A stretch of 64,000 nucleotides of DNA, taken from the NCBI GenBank assembly GCA_036245525.1, contig BTPG01000004.1, forward strand, positions 235,883,973-235,947,972. Reading direction: 5' to 3'. Both the position numbers and the translations under genes were made by a program. The notes beneath the pieces were generated by a model. That model worked only from the letters and a program-made list of their open reading frames with translations. It made no database searches and was not told where the DNA came from. Shown in pieces: positions 42,563 through 53,521 of this stretch. The stretch is from Semisulcospira habei. Its lineage: Eukaryota; Mollusca; Gastropoda; Semisulcospiridae. Numbering within the stretch: the stretch's first letter is position 1; every line of letters begins with the position of its first letter.

Positions 42563-42925
42563 AACCCCCACCCGGGTCTGCCCTGGGGGACGGGTGGGGT
42601 TAACTACTTTTTAGTTCCCAGGGTCACTCTGGGTTTCCCCCTTTATTCTGGGGCATGTGTTTCTCAGTTGTCTACCCTTGGTCCATTCACCTGTATTTTC
42701 CATTTTTAAACTCGCCCTACTGTCTGCGCTGTCTGTAGCTCTTGATATTGGATGTGTGTTGCCAAGTGGTCTTGGGTTTATTTAGTATATTAGCCCAGCT
42801 GGCGACATGCATTCAATATTATGTTTAGTTCCACCCCCACCCCTACCACCCCCACCCACATACACAAGCAGTGCAGGCACGTCCTAAGAAAGTTTTGTTG
42901 CTGTCGGGACGTTAAGCAATGTACA
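42563..42925 (+). repeat. Interspersed repeat, copy 2
   Basis: Second copy of the repeat at 4236-4630, ending gctgtcgggacgttaagcaatgtacaa. Confidence 0.75.
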
Positions 42926-42949
42926 AGTTTCAAGAACACTTTAAAACTG

Positions 42950-43320
42950 AAAACGTATACTCACTTTCCGCAATAGTACCGCCCTGGGAAGCAGATTTTC
43001 AATCCTGTGCCGACTTCCCGACTGACTTTCCGTCTACAAACCGGTGTCGACCGTATCTGCGCAAAATAGCCGTGGAACGTGGAGGAGCGTTTACCAAGGC
43101 CGGGTGAGTCGACCTGCTATTTGTGTTAAACGTTTTCGGCGACGAGCGGTATGTATTTCTAGTTGTGTTGCGAGTTGGGCCGCATTGCCAGTGGTTTTGT
43201 CGCCTCTCGGGTCGGATCAGGGGAGTCAATCATAGGAGGCTGGCGCTTATCCGCGTGCAGACCGCCCGCCATATTGCGGGTGCCACTAACCGCTACCGCC
43301 GCACTGTCTTTATGCTATAG
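42950..43320. promoter_or_regulatory. CpG-rich candidate promoter between divergent genes
   Basis: CpG density is visibly higher than around it. The segment has a YY1-like site on the minus strand (aatATGGCGGGCGG, about 43,269-43,279) and a strong plus-strand donor-like site (aaggccgg/gtgagt, about 43,103). It lies between the minus-strand ZZZ3 and the plus-strand coiled-coil gene. No first exon could be proved for either. Confidence 0.3.
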
Positions 43321-43703
43321 CCTGTATTCAAATTCAATTTCAAATTCAAATAACTTTATTTAACCCTTGAAGGGCAATTACATTTGTGTGGACAGGGGGA
43401 ACAATCAAATAAAAGTCATTAAAAAAACATTAATTAATATCATGACATTCTAATATCCCCGATTTGTACCTGATATTAATATATACTAAATCTGTAATGC
43501 TTATAATGCTAATATTAAGACATATTAAAACTCTAAACTAATACAATTACTAAAACATGATTTAAAACTTAAAGAGCATTATTAACGACATTATCAGCGA
43601 ACACATTAACGTCTTACTTTCCACTTACACCCTCTACAACTGTCCCTCCAGGCCAGCAATACCCATGCGATGAAACAGCTGTATACACACACACACACTC
43701 ACA

Positions 43704-43744
<41 letters not shown>

Positions 43745-44700
43745 GTACACACACACACTTTTACCAGTTGTGTAGATTTACAAAGTATTTAAGAGTCGGA
43801 CGGCAACAGGGATGAAAGAATATACTGCCTTTTAACACCTGGCAGAGATAACGCAAACTTACGCAAGCACACGCTATTATGCGTTTGATATCTAGATCTA
43901 CATTACCCTATCGCGTGACTTGTCATTTCTATTCAAACGGGCGAGTTTAGAGGCACACTTTTATCGTTTTTGAAGGTGTAGGTATTATGCCTAGGTGTTT
44001 AAAGTTATTAGGACTTGCACTGGTTTGACTAACTTTGATCAAGTTGTTTGGTTTATCATGAATGCTTTTTCTGGTGTAAATAAATCTTGGAACCTTACTT
44101 CCATCTTACGATGCACAGCCAGAGTGAGAGCGAGACTGAGATTGTGCGTGTGTACATGTGAGAAGTTTTTTTGTGTGTATGTCCGTTCGGTATGACTGTG
44201 CATGACGGTGTGCCGACAGATCGTGCGAGCGCAAGTTGGTAACTCAGTAGAAACGCTAACAGCAACAAACACCAAATCCTGTCAAATAGGTTTTTTTTTT
44301 TCTTCTGGATACTGTGGTCAGTCCACTGCGCAGGTAACTTGACTTTTGAACACAACGCAAGGCAAACGAACACAAATTTTGTGCGCATGCGAGACTAGGG
44401 TAGACTTATGTAAATAACTTACTCTCCATAGAAATGTCCAGCCCTTCCCTAGACCACAAAGAGGATGCGGACTAAACTGGGCACTTGAGTACTGTATTAG
44501 AAATTGTTAGATGGGCAGTTCTTGACTATCTAGAATCTAATAACTATTACGTTGCCTAGACCCAGTCCGGTTACATACTTAACAAATATTACCCTCCCAA
44601 TGTCCAATGGTAACATGCGATAAGGAGACTGGTGTTGCCTTGAGAATGGGCGACCAGGGTAGAAAGGCATATATACTAGAGAGAACAAGTGTAAAGAGTG
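43320..44700. other. Non-coding stretch with microsatellite
   Basis: Starts with a LINE/SINE-like tail (caaattcaaataactttatttaacccttgaagggcaatta). It contains a (CA)n tract at about 43,687-43,762 and an NRF1-like palindrome tgcgcatgcg at about 44,381. No gene is recognised. Confidence 0.5.
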
Positions 44701-44712
44701 TGAAAGAAATAT

Positions 44713-45297
44713 CTTTGTCAGATTTATCATGGTTGACCCCCCAGTCACAGTCCTGCTGTATTGATTCAGTATATCTGTCAGATTTATCATGGTTGATCCT
44801 CCAGTCACAGTCCTGCTGTATTGATTCAGTATATCTGTCAGATTTATCATGGTTGATCCCCCAGTCACAGTCCTGCTGTATTGATTCAGTATATCTGTCA
44901 GATTTATCATGGTTGATCCCCTAGTCACAGTCCTGCTGTATTGATTCAGTATATCTTTGTCAGATTTATCATGGTTGACCCCCCAGTCACAGTCCTGCTG
45001 TATTGATTCAGTATATCTGTCAGATTTATCATGGTTGATCCCCCAGTCACAGTCCTGCTGTATTGATTCAGTATATCTGTCAGATTTATCATGGTTGATC
45101 CCCCAGTCACAGCCCTGCTGTATTGTGTCAGTATATCTGCCAGATTTATCATGGTTGATCCCCCAGTCACAGTCCTGCTGTATTGATTTTGTATATCTGT
45201 CAGATTGATCATGGTTGATCCCCCAGTCACAGTCCTGCTGTATTGATTCAGTATATTTTTGTCAGATTTATCATGGTTGATCCCCCATTCACAGTAC
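44713..45297. repeat. 60-bp minisatellite, about ten copies
   Basis: Unit tcagatttatcatggttgatcccccagtcacagtcctgctgtattgattcagtatatctg. The last partial unit ends about 16 bp before the acceptor of exon 45,314-45,442. Confidence 0.95.
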
Positions 45298-45313
45298 ATA
45301 TTTCTGGTCACAG

Positions 45314-45442
45314 CTGCGGACACAAGGATGGACGTTGGAGAGACAGATGGACTGCACCACACAGAGCAGACGGCACAACTGAAGCGTGATGCAGATACGA
45401 TTGCATCCTTAAGATCTGCTATTGCTTCCATGCAAACACAGC
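45314..45442 (+). CDS. Coiled-coil gene, exon A
   Basis: A 129-bp exon bounded by ggtcacag and a consensus donor (gtaagt), phase 1 on both sides. It encodes TEQTAQLKRDADTIASLRSA, a heptad-like amphipathic helix. Its frame joins exon 49,416-49,736. No family is recognised; the plus-strand orientation makes it a separate gene from ZZZ3. Confidence 0.55.
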
Positions 45443-45489
45443 GTAAGTGGGGCCTCTGTGACTGTAGTCGATATTCTTTGATACAGAAG

Positions 45490-45660
45490 ACAACACATGA
45501 TTTCTAGACATCAGCAGTGGGTCCATACTGCACACAGAAAGACAACACATGATAATTTCTAGACATCAACAGTGAGTCCATACTGCACACAGAAAGACAA
45601 CACATGATTTCTAGACATCAGCAGTGGGTCCATACTGCACACATTTGGATGAAAAGCTGG
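45490..45660. repeat. About 60-bp tandem repeat, three copies
   Basis: gacaacacatgatttctagacatcagcagtg...tactgcacaca, with small variants. Confidence 0.88.
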
Positions 45661-45661
45661 G

Positions 45662-45724
45662 TTAAAAAGCCTGGACAAACATGCAGAATCGCATGCAGTA
45701 TCGCCTGTTTGTCCGGGCTTTTAA
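45662..45724. mobile_element. 63-bp hairpin element
   Basis: ttaaaaagcctggacaaaca and tgtttgtccgggcttttaa form the stem, with a gcatgc-containing loop. It is AT-flanked, like a miniature inverted-repeat element. Confidence 0.6.
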
Positions 45725-46009
45725 TTCACTAAGAAGTACCCAACGGAGAGAGAAACACGCTTAGAAAAGATGGGTACAACACAATTTATTAATATTTCGG
45801 GTAAATACCCTTTGTCAAAATAGACAAACAAACAAACAGAGAGATTAGCCGCTACTTATCTTCATTGGCAGAAGGAATGTGGCAACATATAGAAGGCATA
45901 GCGGAGGGTCAGTAATGACAGCCTGAGCTTGTAGAAACACTCAAACTCCATTCGCATGTACAGGACAATATAGTGACTGGCAGCTCATCGTGTGAACCCA
46001 GACGAGTTC

Positions 46010-48310
46010 TGTGACCAAGGTGTGAAAGGAAAAGTGTCTGTGACCAGGGTGTGGGTGGATGGACTAGGGGAAGAGTGTCAGTGACCAGGGTGTGGGAGGA
46101 TGGTCTAGGTAAAGAGTGTCTGTGACCAGGGTGTGGGTGGATGGACTAGGGAAAGAGTGTGACCAGGGTGTGGGAGGATGGTCTAGATAAAGAGTGTCTG
46201 TGACCAGGGTGTGGGAGGATGGACTAGGGTAAGAGTGTGACCAGGGGGTGGGTGGATGGACTAGGGAAAGAGTGTCTGTGACCAGGGTGTGGGAGGATGG
46301 ACTAGGGAAAGAGTGTCTGTGACCAGGGTGTGGGAGGATGGACTAGGGAAAGAGTGTCTGTGACCAGGGTGTGGGAGGATGGACTAGGGAAAGAGTGTGA
46401 CCAGGGTGTGGGTAGATGGACTAGGAAAGACTGTCTGTGACCAGGGTGTGGGAGGATGGACTAGGGAAAGAGTGTGACCAGGGTGTGGGTGGATGGACTA
46501 GGGAAAGAGTGTCTGTGACCAGGGTGTGGGAGGATGGACTAGGGAAAGAGTGTGACCACGGTGTGGGTAGATGGACTAGGAAAGACTGTCTGTGACCAGG
46601 GTGTGGGAGGATGGACTAGGGAAAGAGTGTCTGTGACCAGGGTGTGGGTGGATGGACTAGGGAAAGAGTGTATGTGACCAGGGTGTGGGTGGATGGACTA
46701 GGGAAAGAGTGTCTGTCACCAGGGTGTGGGAGGATGGACTAGGGAAAGAGTGTCTGTACCAGGTGTGGGAGGATGGACTAAGAGTGTCTGTGACCAGGGT
46801 GTGGGAGGATGGACTAGGGAAATAGTGTCTGTGACCAGGGTGTGGGAGGATGGACTAGGGAAAGAGTGTGACCAGGGTGTGGGTGGATGGACTAGGGAAA
46901 GAGTGTCTGTGACCAGGGTGTGGGAGGATGGACTAGGGAAAGAGTGTCTGTGACCAGGGTGTGGGAGGATGGACTAGGGAAAGAGTGTCTGTGACCAGGG
47001 TTTGGGAGGATGGACTAGGGAAAGAGTGTGATCAGGGTGTGGGAGGATGGACTAGGGAAAGAGTTCTGTGACCAGGGTGTGGGAGGATGGTCTAGGTAAA
47101 GAGTGTCTGTGACCAGGGTGTGGGTGGATGGACTAGAGAAAGAGTGTCTGTGACCAGGGTGTGGGAGGATGGTCTAGATAAAGAGTGTCTGTGACCAGGG
47201 TGTGGGAGGATGGACTAGGGTAAGAGTGTGACCAGGGGGTGGGTGGATGGACTAGGGAAAGAGTGTCTGTGACCAGGGTGTGGGAGGATGGACTAGGGAA
47301 AGAGTGTCTGTGACCAGGGTGTGGGAGGATGGACTAGGGAAAGAGTGTCTGTGACCAGGGTGTGGGAGGATGGACTAGGGAAAGAGTGTGACCAGGGTGT
47401 GGGTGGATGGACTAGGGAAAGAGTGTCTGTGACCAGGGTGTGGGAGGATGGACTAGGGAAAGAGTGTGACCAGGGTGTGGGTAGATGGACTAGGAAAGAG
47501 TGTCTGTGACCAGGGTGTGAGAGGATGGACTAGGGAAAGAGTGTCTGTGACCAGGGTGTGGGTGGATGGACTAGGGAAAGAGTGTCTGTGACCAGGGTGT
47601 GGGTGGATGGACTAGGGAAAGAGTGTCTGTCACCAGGGTGTGGGAGGATGGACTAGGGTAAGAGTGTCTGTGACCAGGGTGTGGGAGGATGGACTAGGCA
47701 AAGTGTGTATGTGACCAGGGTGTGGGAGGATGGACTAGGGAAAGAGTGTCTGTGACCAGGGTGTGGGAGGATGGACTAGGGAAAGAGTGTCTGTGACCAG
47801 GGTGTGGGAGGATGGACTAGGGAAAGAGTGTGACCAGGGTGTGGGTGGATGGACTAGGGAAAGAGTGTCTGTGACCAGGGTGTGGGAGGATGGACTAGGG
47901 AAAGAGTGTCTGTGACCAGGGTGTGGGAGGATGGACTAGGGAAAGAGTGTGACCAGGGTGTGGGTGGATGGACTAGGGAAAGAGTGTCTGTGACCAGGGT
48001 GTGGGAGGATGGACTAGGGAAAGAGTGTCTGTGACCAGGGTGTGGGAGGATGGACTAGGGAAAGAGTGTCTGTGACCAGGGTGTGGGAGGATGGACTAGG
48101 GAAAGAGTGTGATCAGGGTGTGGGAGGATGGACTAGGGAAAGAGTGTCTGTGACCAGGGTGTGGGTGGATGGACTAGGGAATAGTGTCTGTGACCAGGGT
48201 GTGGGAGGATGGACTAGGAAAGAGTGTCTGTGACCAGGGTGTGGGTGGATGGACTAGGAAAGAGTGTCTGTGACCAGAGTGTGGGAGGATGGACTAGGGA
48301 ATAGTTTTTA
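46010..48310 (+). repeat. 41-bp G-rich minisatellite, about 2.3 kb
   Basis: Unit gtgaccagggtgtgggaggatggactagggaaagagtgtct and a 36-bp short form. A run of rare variants (tctagRtaaag; agggggtgggtgg) near 46,100-46,260 recurs near 47,090-47,250, so a block of about 980 bp was duplicated. Confidence 0.96.
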
Positions 48311-48499
48311 TTACAGTGTTCAGGGTGACACAGAGTGGTGTCAATGAGACCACCCCCCCCCCCCCCCCCCCAAGCTTTTTGATTAAAATCACGCTGAATA
48401 TATTATGAATTTTATCGGAAAATGACTTTTCAATCAAACCGACCCTCCCATCCAAACACATTAAACCCATTTAGCCACAACACCCTACAGCAGGAGATG

Positions 48500-48590
48500 G
48501 ATTGACCATGATAATTCAAGGGTAGTGCCAGATTGACTTCCCACATTCAGGCGCCAAGCTAATCTTAAATTATCCTGGTCAATCCATCCT
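48500..48590. mobile_element. Palindromic MITE, decayed copy
   Basis: tgaccatgataattcaaggg...aattatcctggtcaatcc with a rearranged centre. A further half copy lies at about 48,733-48,768. Confidence 0.75.
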
Positions 48591-48905
48591 GCTAATAGTA
48601 CACAGTCATTAAGTAACACTTCCAACATTTGTGAAATGCACCGGTTGGGATAAGCAAGAGTGGCCGCGATGACTCCACATTTCGGGCATTCCAAATGGTG
48701 AGTTTTGTACTGCTTGAACTCGGTTTGACTAGGATAGTTCAATCGTGGTGCCAATATAGGTTGGCGCCTGTAATGCTACCTCCATAAATTTAGACAGTGA
48801 GCAAATATATTACAAAAATCAGCTTCAGGGTGTAATGGGTTAATGAGTGAAATTCTCAAATTTTGCAGTTGTCCTGTAAAGATTGTATAATGTAGGAGAT
48901 ATATC

Positions 48906-48988
48906 CACCATGATAGTTCAAGGGTGATGCCAGAATAGCTTGGTGCAAACTATTCTGGCACAACCCTTGAACTATCATGGTTGATTCA
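48906..48988. mobile_element. Palindromic MITE copy
   Basis: catgatagttcaagggtgatgcc...ggcacaacccttgaactatcatg. Confidence 0.88.
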
Positions 48989-49247
48989 TATCTTGCTGTG
49001 GTGTGTCAGAAATATATAAGGTTGGCACATAAAGTGGTGCTTAGTGGCAGCAGGCTTTCATAGCTCCAGCTTCCAACCCTGCTGTGCCTTGAGCATTTTG
49101 ACATGTGTGCCCTAGAGATTATTTACAATACTAAACAATATTTGAGAGAAAAAACCCATCAGAAATTAATGACGCTTACTTCTAGGAACTGATGGCAACT
49201 TGACGTCTGCAAGACTTTGAGGTCTACATCACAGTTCTGGAGACAAA

Positions 49248-49335
49248 TTGACCATGATAGTTCAAGGGTGGTGTCAGAACAGCTTGGCACCTACAGGCAC
49301 CAAGCGATTCTAGCATGACCCTTGAACTATCACTG
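49248..49335. mobile_element. Palindromic MITE copy
   Basis: gaccatgatagttcaagggt...acccttgaactatcac. The arms carry several unpaired substitutions, so this is an older copy. Confidence 0.88.
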
Positions 49336-49415
49336 ATATCAACATGCAACATGTAGCATTTCAGGGTTTTATGGGTTACTGGTGCAGTGTGTGACAGACA
49401 CATGATATGTTGTAG

Positions 49416-49736
49416 ATGAGGTGGAGGTGAAGACACTGAAGAGAACGGTGGAGAATCTACGCGCACAGCTCGCCAGTTGTCAGCGCACCATCACAGATGA
49501 GGTGGAGGTGAAGACACTGAAGAGAACAGTGGAGAATCTATGCGCACAGCTCGCCAGTTGTCAGCGCACCATCACAGATGAGGTGGAGACACTGAAGAGA
49601 ACGGTGGAGAATCTACGCGCACAGCTCGCCAGTTGTCAGCGCACCATCACAGATGAGGTGGAGGTGAAGACACTCAAGAGAACGGTGGAGAATCTACGCA
49701 CACAGCTCGCCAGTTGTCAGTGCACCATCACACGAG
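49416..49736 (+). CDS. Coiled-coil gene, exon B with internal 81-bp repeats
   Basis: A 321-bp exon, phase 1 on both sides. Acceptor atatgttgtag, donor GAG/gtaacg. It encodes four tandem copies of a 27-residue unit (TLKRTVENLRAQLASCQRTI), the third two residues shorter. Leucine and valine spacing predicts a coiled coil or leucine zipper. Unit borders coincide with the exon start (each begins ATGAGGTGG after CACAG), so the expansion looks as if it began from one short exon. Function unknown. Further exons are not identified. Confidence 0.6.
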
Positions 49737-49866
49737 GTAACGTAGTCACAGTAATGACAGCTGGATACAACAAAACTCAAATAAAACTCCATTTTTTGAC
49801 AGATCCCTGCTAACGATATCTATTTTGCTGGCCACTGATTTGGGGTATAGTCCGACAGGGAAAGTT

Positions 49867-50095
49867 CTTGGGGGGGGGGGGGGGGGGGGGGGGTTATCAT
49901 GGTCAACTAATCTGGCACTACCTGTGAATTATCATGGTGACTCCATCTGCTGCAACAGGTACCTGGTCATTAGGTGACACCTCCATCTGCTGCAACAGGT
50001 ACCTGGTCATTAGGTGGCATCTCCATCTGCTGCAACAGGTACCTGGTCATTAGGTGACACCTCCATCTGCTGCAACAGGTACCTGGCCATTAGGC
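49867..50095. repeat. Poly-G tract, MITE half and 40-bp array from the MITE arm
   Basis: About 24 G at 49,870 are followed by a MITE right arm (ctggcactacc...gaattatcatgg). Then come four copies of ctccatctgctgcaacaggtacctggtcattaggtgacac, which is the MITE's outer arm. Confidence 0.85.
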
Positions 50096-50099
50096 AGAG

Positions 50100-52183
50100 G
50101 TGCCTACCTTACGCACTAGCTCGTAATTTTACTCATTTTCGGCTCAAATCACACGAGTACGACCAGTTCTCCTAAAATACGCAATTTACGGGTGGGGGAA
50201 GGGGGGGAGGGGGCGGGGCTAATTGTGGACTGAAGATCGGCCGCTTTATAGGCTCCCAGCCTCTGGAACCAGAGACTATGTCACTGAGCTTTGCGCGTGT
50301 CCGCTACACACTGACTAGCCAAGGCAGCAAAAATACTCGCACACAGTGCGCCAAGCATTCACTGAACTCTTACTCACGGGTAGTAACTAGCGATTGCAGG
50401 GGGCTCCTCTGCTACAAATGCATGCAACGCCGGTGTGCAGAAAGGACTTTGGTGTTCCTTACAGTGGTGCATACAAAAGTAAGAGAAAGTATATAGGAGA
50501 ATACAACGACACCCATTTCAGAAACAATTAATTTATTTAATCCTTTCCGTAAATAAACAAACACACTTGACCAAATACATTTAACAGATTTATCTGCCCA
50601 GTCAGGTCCCCCAACCCCTTGGAAACAAAAGGCTAGTTAAAATATCTTCCCGAGAAATAGTGACTACCGTACACGCAACCCACCACTCAATGCTGTCAGA
50701 GTTGGCCTTCCTGAGAATACTTCCTGTTTATACCACCATGGTAAACAATAGTCTTCTATGCCCAAATAGTGTATGTGTGTCTCTCTCTCTCTCTCTCTCT
50801 GCACATACAAAATAGTATATTAGTGAGCCCTGCGACACCTATGTCAGTAATACCGTATCGATACTTCTAAATCAGGGTAAATTACATACGTAATTACGCT
50901 AATGACACCTATGTCAGTAATACCGTATCGATAGTTTTAAATCAGGGTAAATTACATAGGCTACTTTTCAGAATTTCCAATCTCCCGTTATCCCAATTCT
51001 CAGTGCAAAGAATGTATCTGATTCACCACATAATGCCCTCTTAACAAACTGCATAATACACCTCCCCCCTCCCCTTAAAACGTCACCACCCACCGCACTC
51101 CACCATACAATAAACAATAGGCAAGCACAGGGCCACACAATTAACAGTGCGCTGATTCAGTCACTGCTAAACAAACTGCGTAATACACCCCCCCCCCCCC
51201 CCCCCTTAAACGTCACCACCCTCCGCACTCATCCATACAATGTCACAATAAACAATAGACCAGCACACGGCGACAATGCGCCGATTCACTTCTAAACAAA
51301 CTGACCTACTTTCGCAGTCCACCATACAATTGACATGGCCACACAATCGACAGTGCGAAATATATACATAACCTCAGACTAGTAAACAGCCACCTTCGTT
51401 CAGGCGCGTTATGATTGGACCTGTTCTGAAAGATCGTTATGCACCGAACTTGTCTTGGTATTCACCCGACTTGAGTCAATATGTACGAGACCAAACACAA
51501 TATTCATACAGGAATTTTTAATTTTTTTAAATATGTACCAGACCCTACACAATATTCAAAAAGAAATGTATAATTTTTTTAATTATGTGTTCACTATATG
51601 GTTTTCTTTCATATATTCAAATAGCCAGCGGCTCCACACGCCCACAATTTTTTTTTTCTTACACAGAGAGAGCCCCGTCATAAATTCAGTAATTATATAC
51701 ATTACCCCTCACTCATTTAGATCTGTGTTTATAACAACATAACAAGCATTGACTAAAGATTGTGGGCGGGCGGGGGAAAAAACCCACTCTATGTATAAAC
51801 ACCATGAAGTCTTCACAGACACAGAGCCAAAATAAGTTTGCAACCTGTTGGAAAACAGAGAAAGCTTTAAGATAAGGCCCTTCTTGTGAGTAGACTAAAG
51901 GGTATTTAGTGTTGACTTCTGCGCAGGCCAGCCCTAACAGGACTTGTGACACATGCACTGACAAAGGGTGGTGTGTGATAGGCTAGTTTTGCCTGAAAGA
52001 TTTTACAGTGCTTATGACCAGGAAGGTTGAAACGGTTACCTCAGTGAAACGACGCCTTTTATTTTCAGTTTAGTCCGTGTTTCAGCACAAGCGTGACGTG
52101 CCTACTAATACGTTCGGATTTTATAGTGATTTCGGTATTCAAAATGGGCTGTGAAGGATTAAAACCAAGCTAAGTGAATACTT
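50100..52183. other. Non-coding stretch left of the virus-like element
   Basis: Contains a 75-bp duplication (gacacctatgtcagtaataccg) at about 50,834-50,960, an about 170-bp duplicated block with poly-C tracts at about 51,030-51,300, and AT-rich sequence after 51,450. The left terminus of the element should lie somewhere here or just beyond, but without the right end its inverted repeat cannot be identified. Confidence 0.5.
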
Positions 52184-53477
52184 TTAATATATGTGACTAC
52201 TTAGCCTGCTCTCAGAAATGTTAAGTTGCGCATCATAAATCAGATACAAATATATATTGATTGCTTCAGATTTTTCTGTTTTTTTCTGTATTTGAATTGA
52301 GATTCCGTCACTACCGTTTTCGATAATACGGCCAGAACCATGAAGGAAATTATCCTCCGTAGAACGCAGATCTAGCCACAGTGCGTACTTGTCTGTCAGG
52401 TATTCACCGATTCTTACGTCATACAGATGCAGATCTTTGCACGCAATATTTGCTGATTTTTCTCTAAGCAAAATACTTTGTGATCTCAGCAAAATACTTT
52501 GTGATCTCATCATAGTGCTGATATCCCATCATTCCAGATGCAAAAATTTGATTAGGTCGGCCTTCGATTGTGCAGGATAAATGTGTAATTTTCGGATTAT
52601 AGAATTTTTCTGAATCTCCTTGGTAAGGACTTTTTGGTTCAACAAATAACATAAGAATGCCTTTCAGTGACCTAGCAGGCGTGTTTAGGTTTATATTCCA
52701 AATCTGGTCGCTCTTGTCTTTGGGTAATAAACTGTGTCTAATCACTCGATCATAATAAATTGGAAGTCTTGACTGGTACTGATTTTGAATGAGTCTGGCT
52801 AGTTCAGTATGCGTGACAATCTCATATTCCAAGGAAATGTTAGAGATCTTATATGATGCATTGAGATCCGTTGATTTGATAACTTTGGAGTAATCATTGA
52901 AGGTTAGTTCAAAACTCAGGCAGTCATTTAGTGCCCCTTGGTAATAAGGCGAATGTCCTGTTAGGATTTCAAATTCGAGTGGAATGCAAAACCTATTGCC
53001 ATATGTTTCGGCCACAATAACGTCCTTTGCTTCTGTGGTTGTTTTGTCTGATGCATTTATTCGAATTTTCATAATGCTATCTGACTGTATGCCTTGATAA
53101 ATACGATCCTCTCGTTCTGGTTGTGTAAGCCACAAATCCGTGTAGCAGTAGAACACATCAGCATCGTCAAGACTAAACACTTCCTGTCCTTCAAGTTTAA
53201 CTTTAATATTCTTAATAATTGCTCTACCTAGATTGTTAACTAGTGTTCTTTTGTCATCTGCGTCCGATGAAAGTTCAATATTAAAAGCAAGACGAGCAGT
53301 ACCAGGAACAATAACGTCACTGGGGCCTAGGTTTGGAAACTTGACAGTAAGAGTCTGGTTTTGGTCTATAGTACTAGGATTGTTTGTGATGACTATCGAT
53401 TGTCTAACTGCTTTAACACCGAAAGGTTCACGTAGTTTTCTGTGTGGGTCTAACTTTGATCCGTAGGACTGTGTCAT
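52184..53477 (-). pseudogene. Candidate double-jelly-roll major capsid protein, frameshifted
   Basis: The start is at 53,477, inside an ATAATAAAAATG motif. The main frame runs to a stop at 52,464-52,466, and the C-terminal part continues in another frame to 52,184. The break lies at or next to a 21-bp direct duplication (52,467-52,508). Without the break the product would be about 430 residues. The sequence is beta-strand-rich, with DVIVPGTARLAFNIEL and LVNNLGRAIIKNI early on and LDDADVFYCYTDLWL after them. I read this as the Polinton hexon-type capsid protein by its layout, position and general resemblance to element proteins annotated in invertebrate genomes. No structural confirmation is possible here. 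Confidence 0.6.
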
Positions 53478-53521
53478 TTTTATTATGCACAATAAAAAAA
53501 ATTAAATTAATAAAAACAATG
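53475..53521. promoter_or_regulatory. Divergent start region of capsid and coiled-coil genes
   Basis: Only 41 bp separate the two start codons. The spacer is almost pure A/T and holds ATAATAAAAATG (minus) and TTAATAAAAACAATG (plus). Confidence 0.6.

Noticed and set aside
42919..43107. 62-codon frame ending at a strong donor, as first exon of the coiled-coil gene
   Set aside because: Its beginning overlaps an interspersed repeat tail and the peptide has no recognisable feature. No exon links it in phase to 45,314.
44607..45208. Repetitive frames on both strands in the 60-bp array
   Set aside because: The unit length is a multiple of three, and no domain or splice-consistent coding is present.
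46010..48310. CRISPR-like look of the regular arrays
   Set aside because: Units are directly tandem with no unique spacers, and the setting is a eukaryotic intron.
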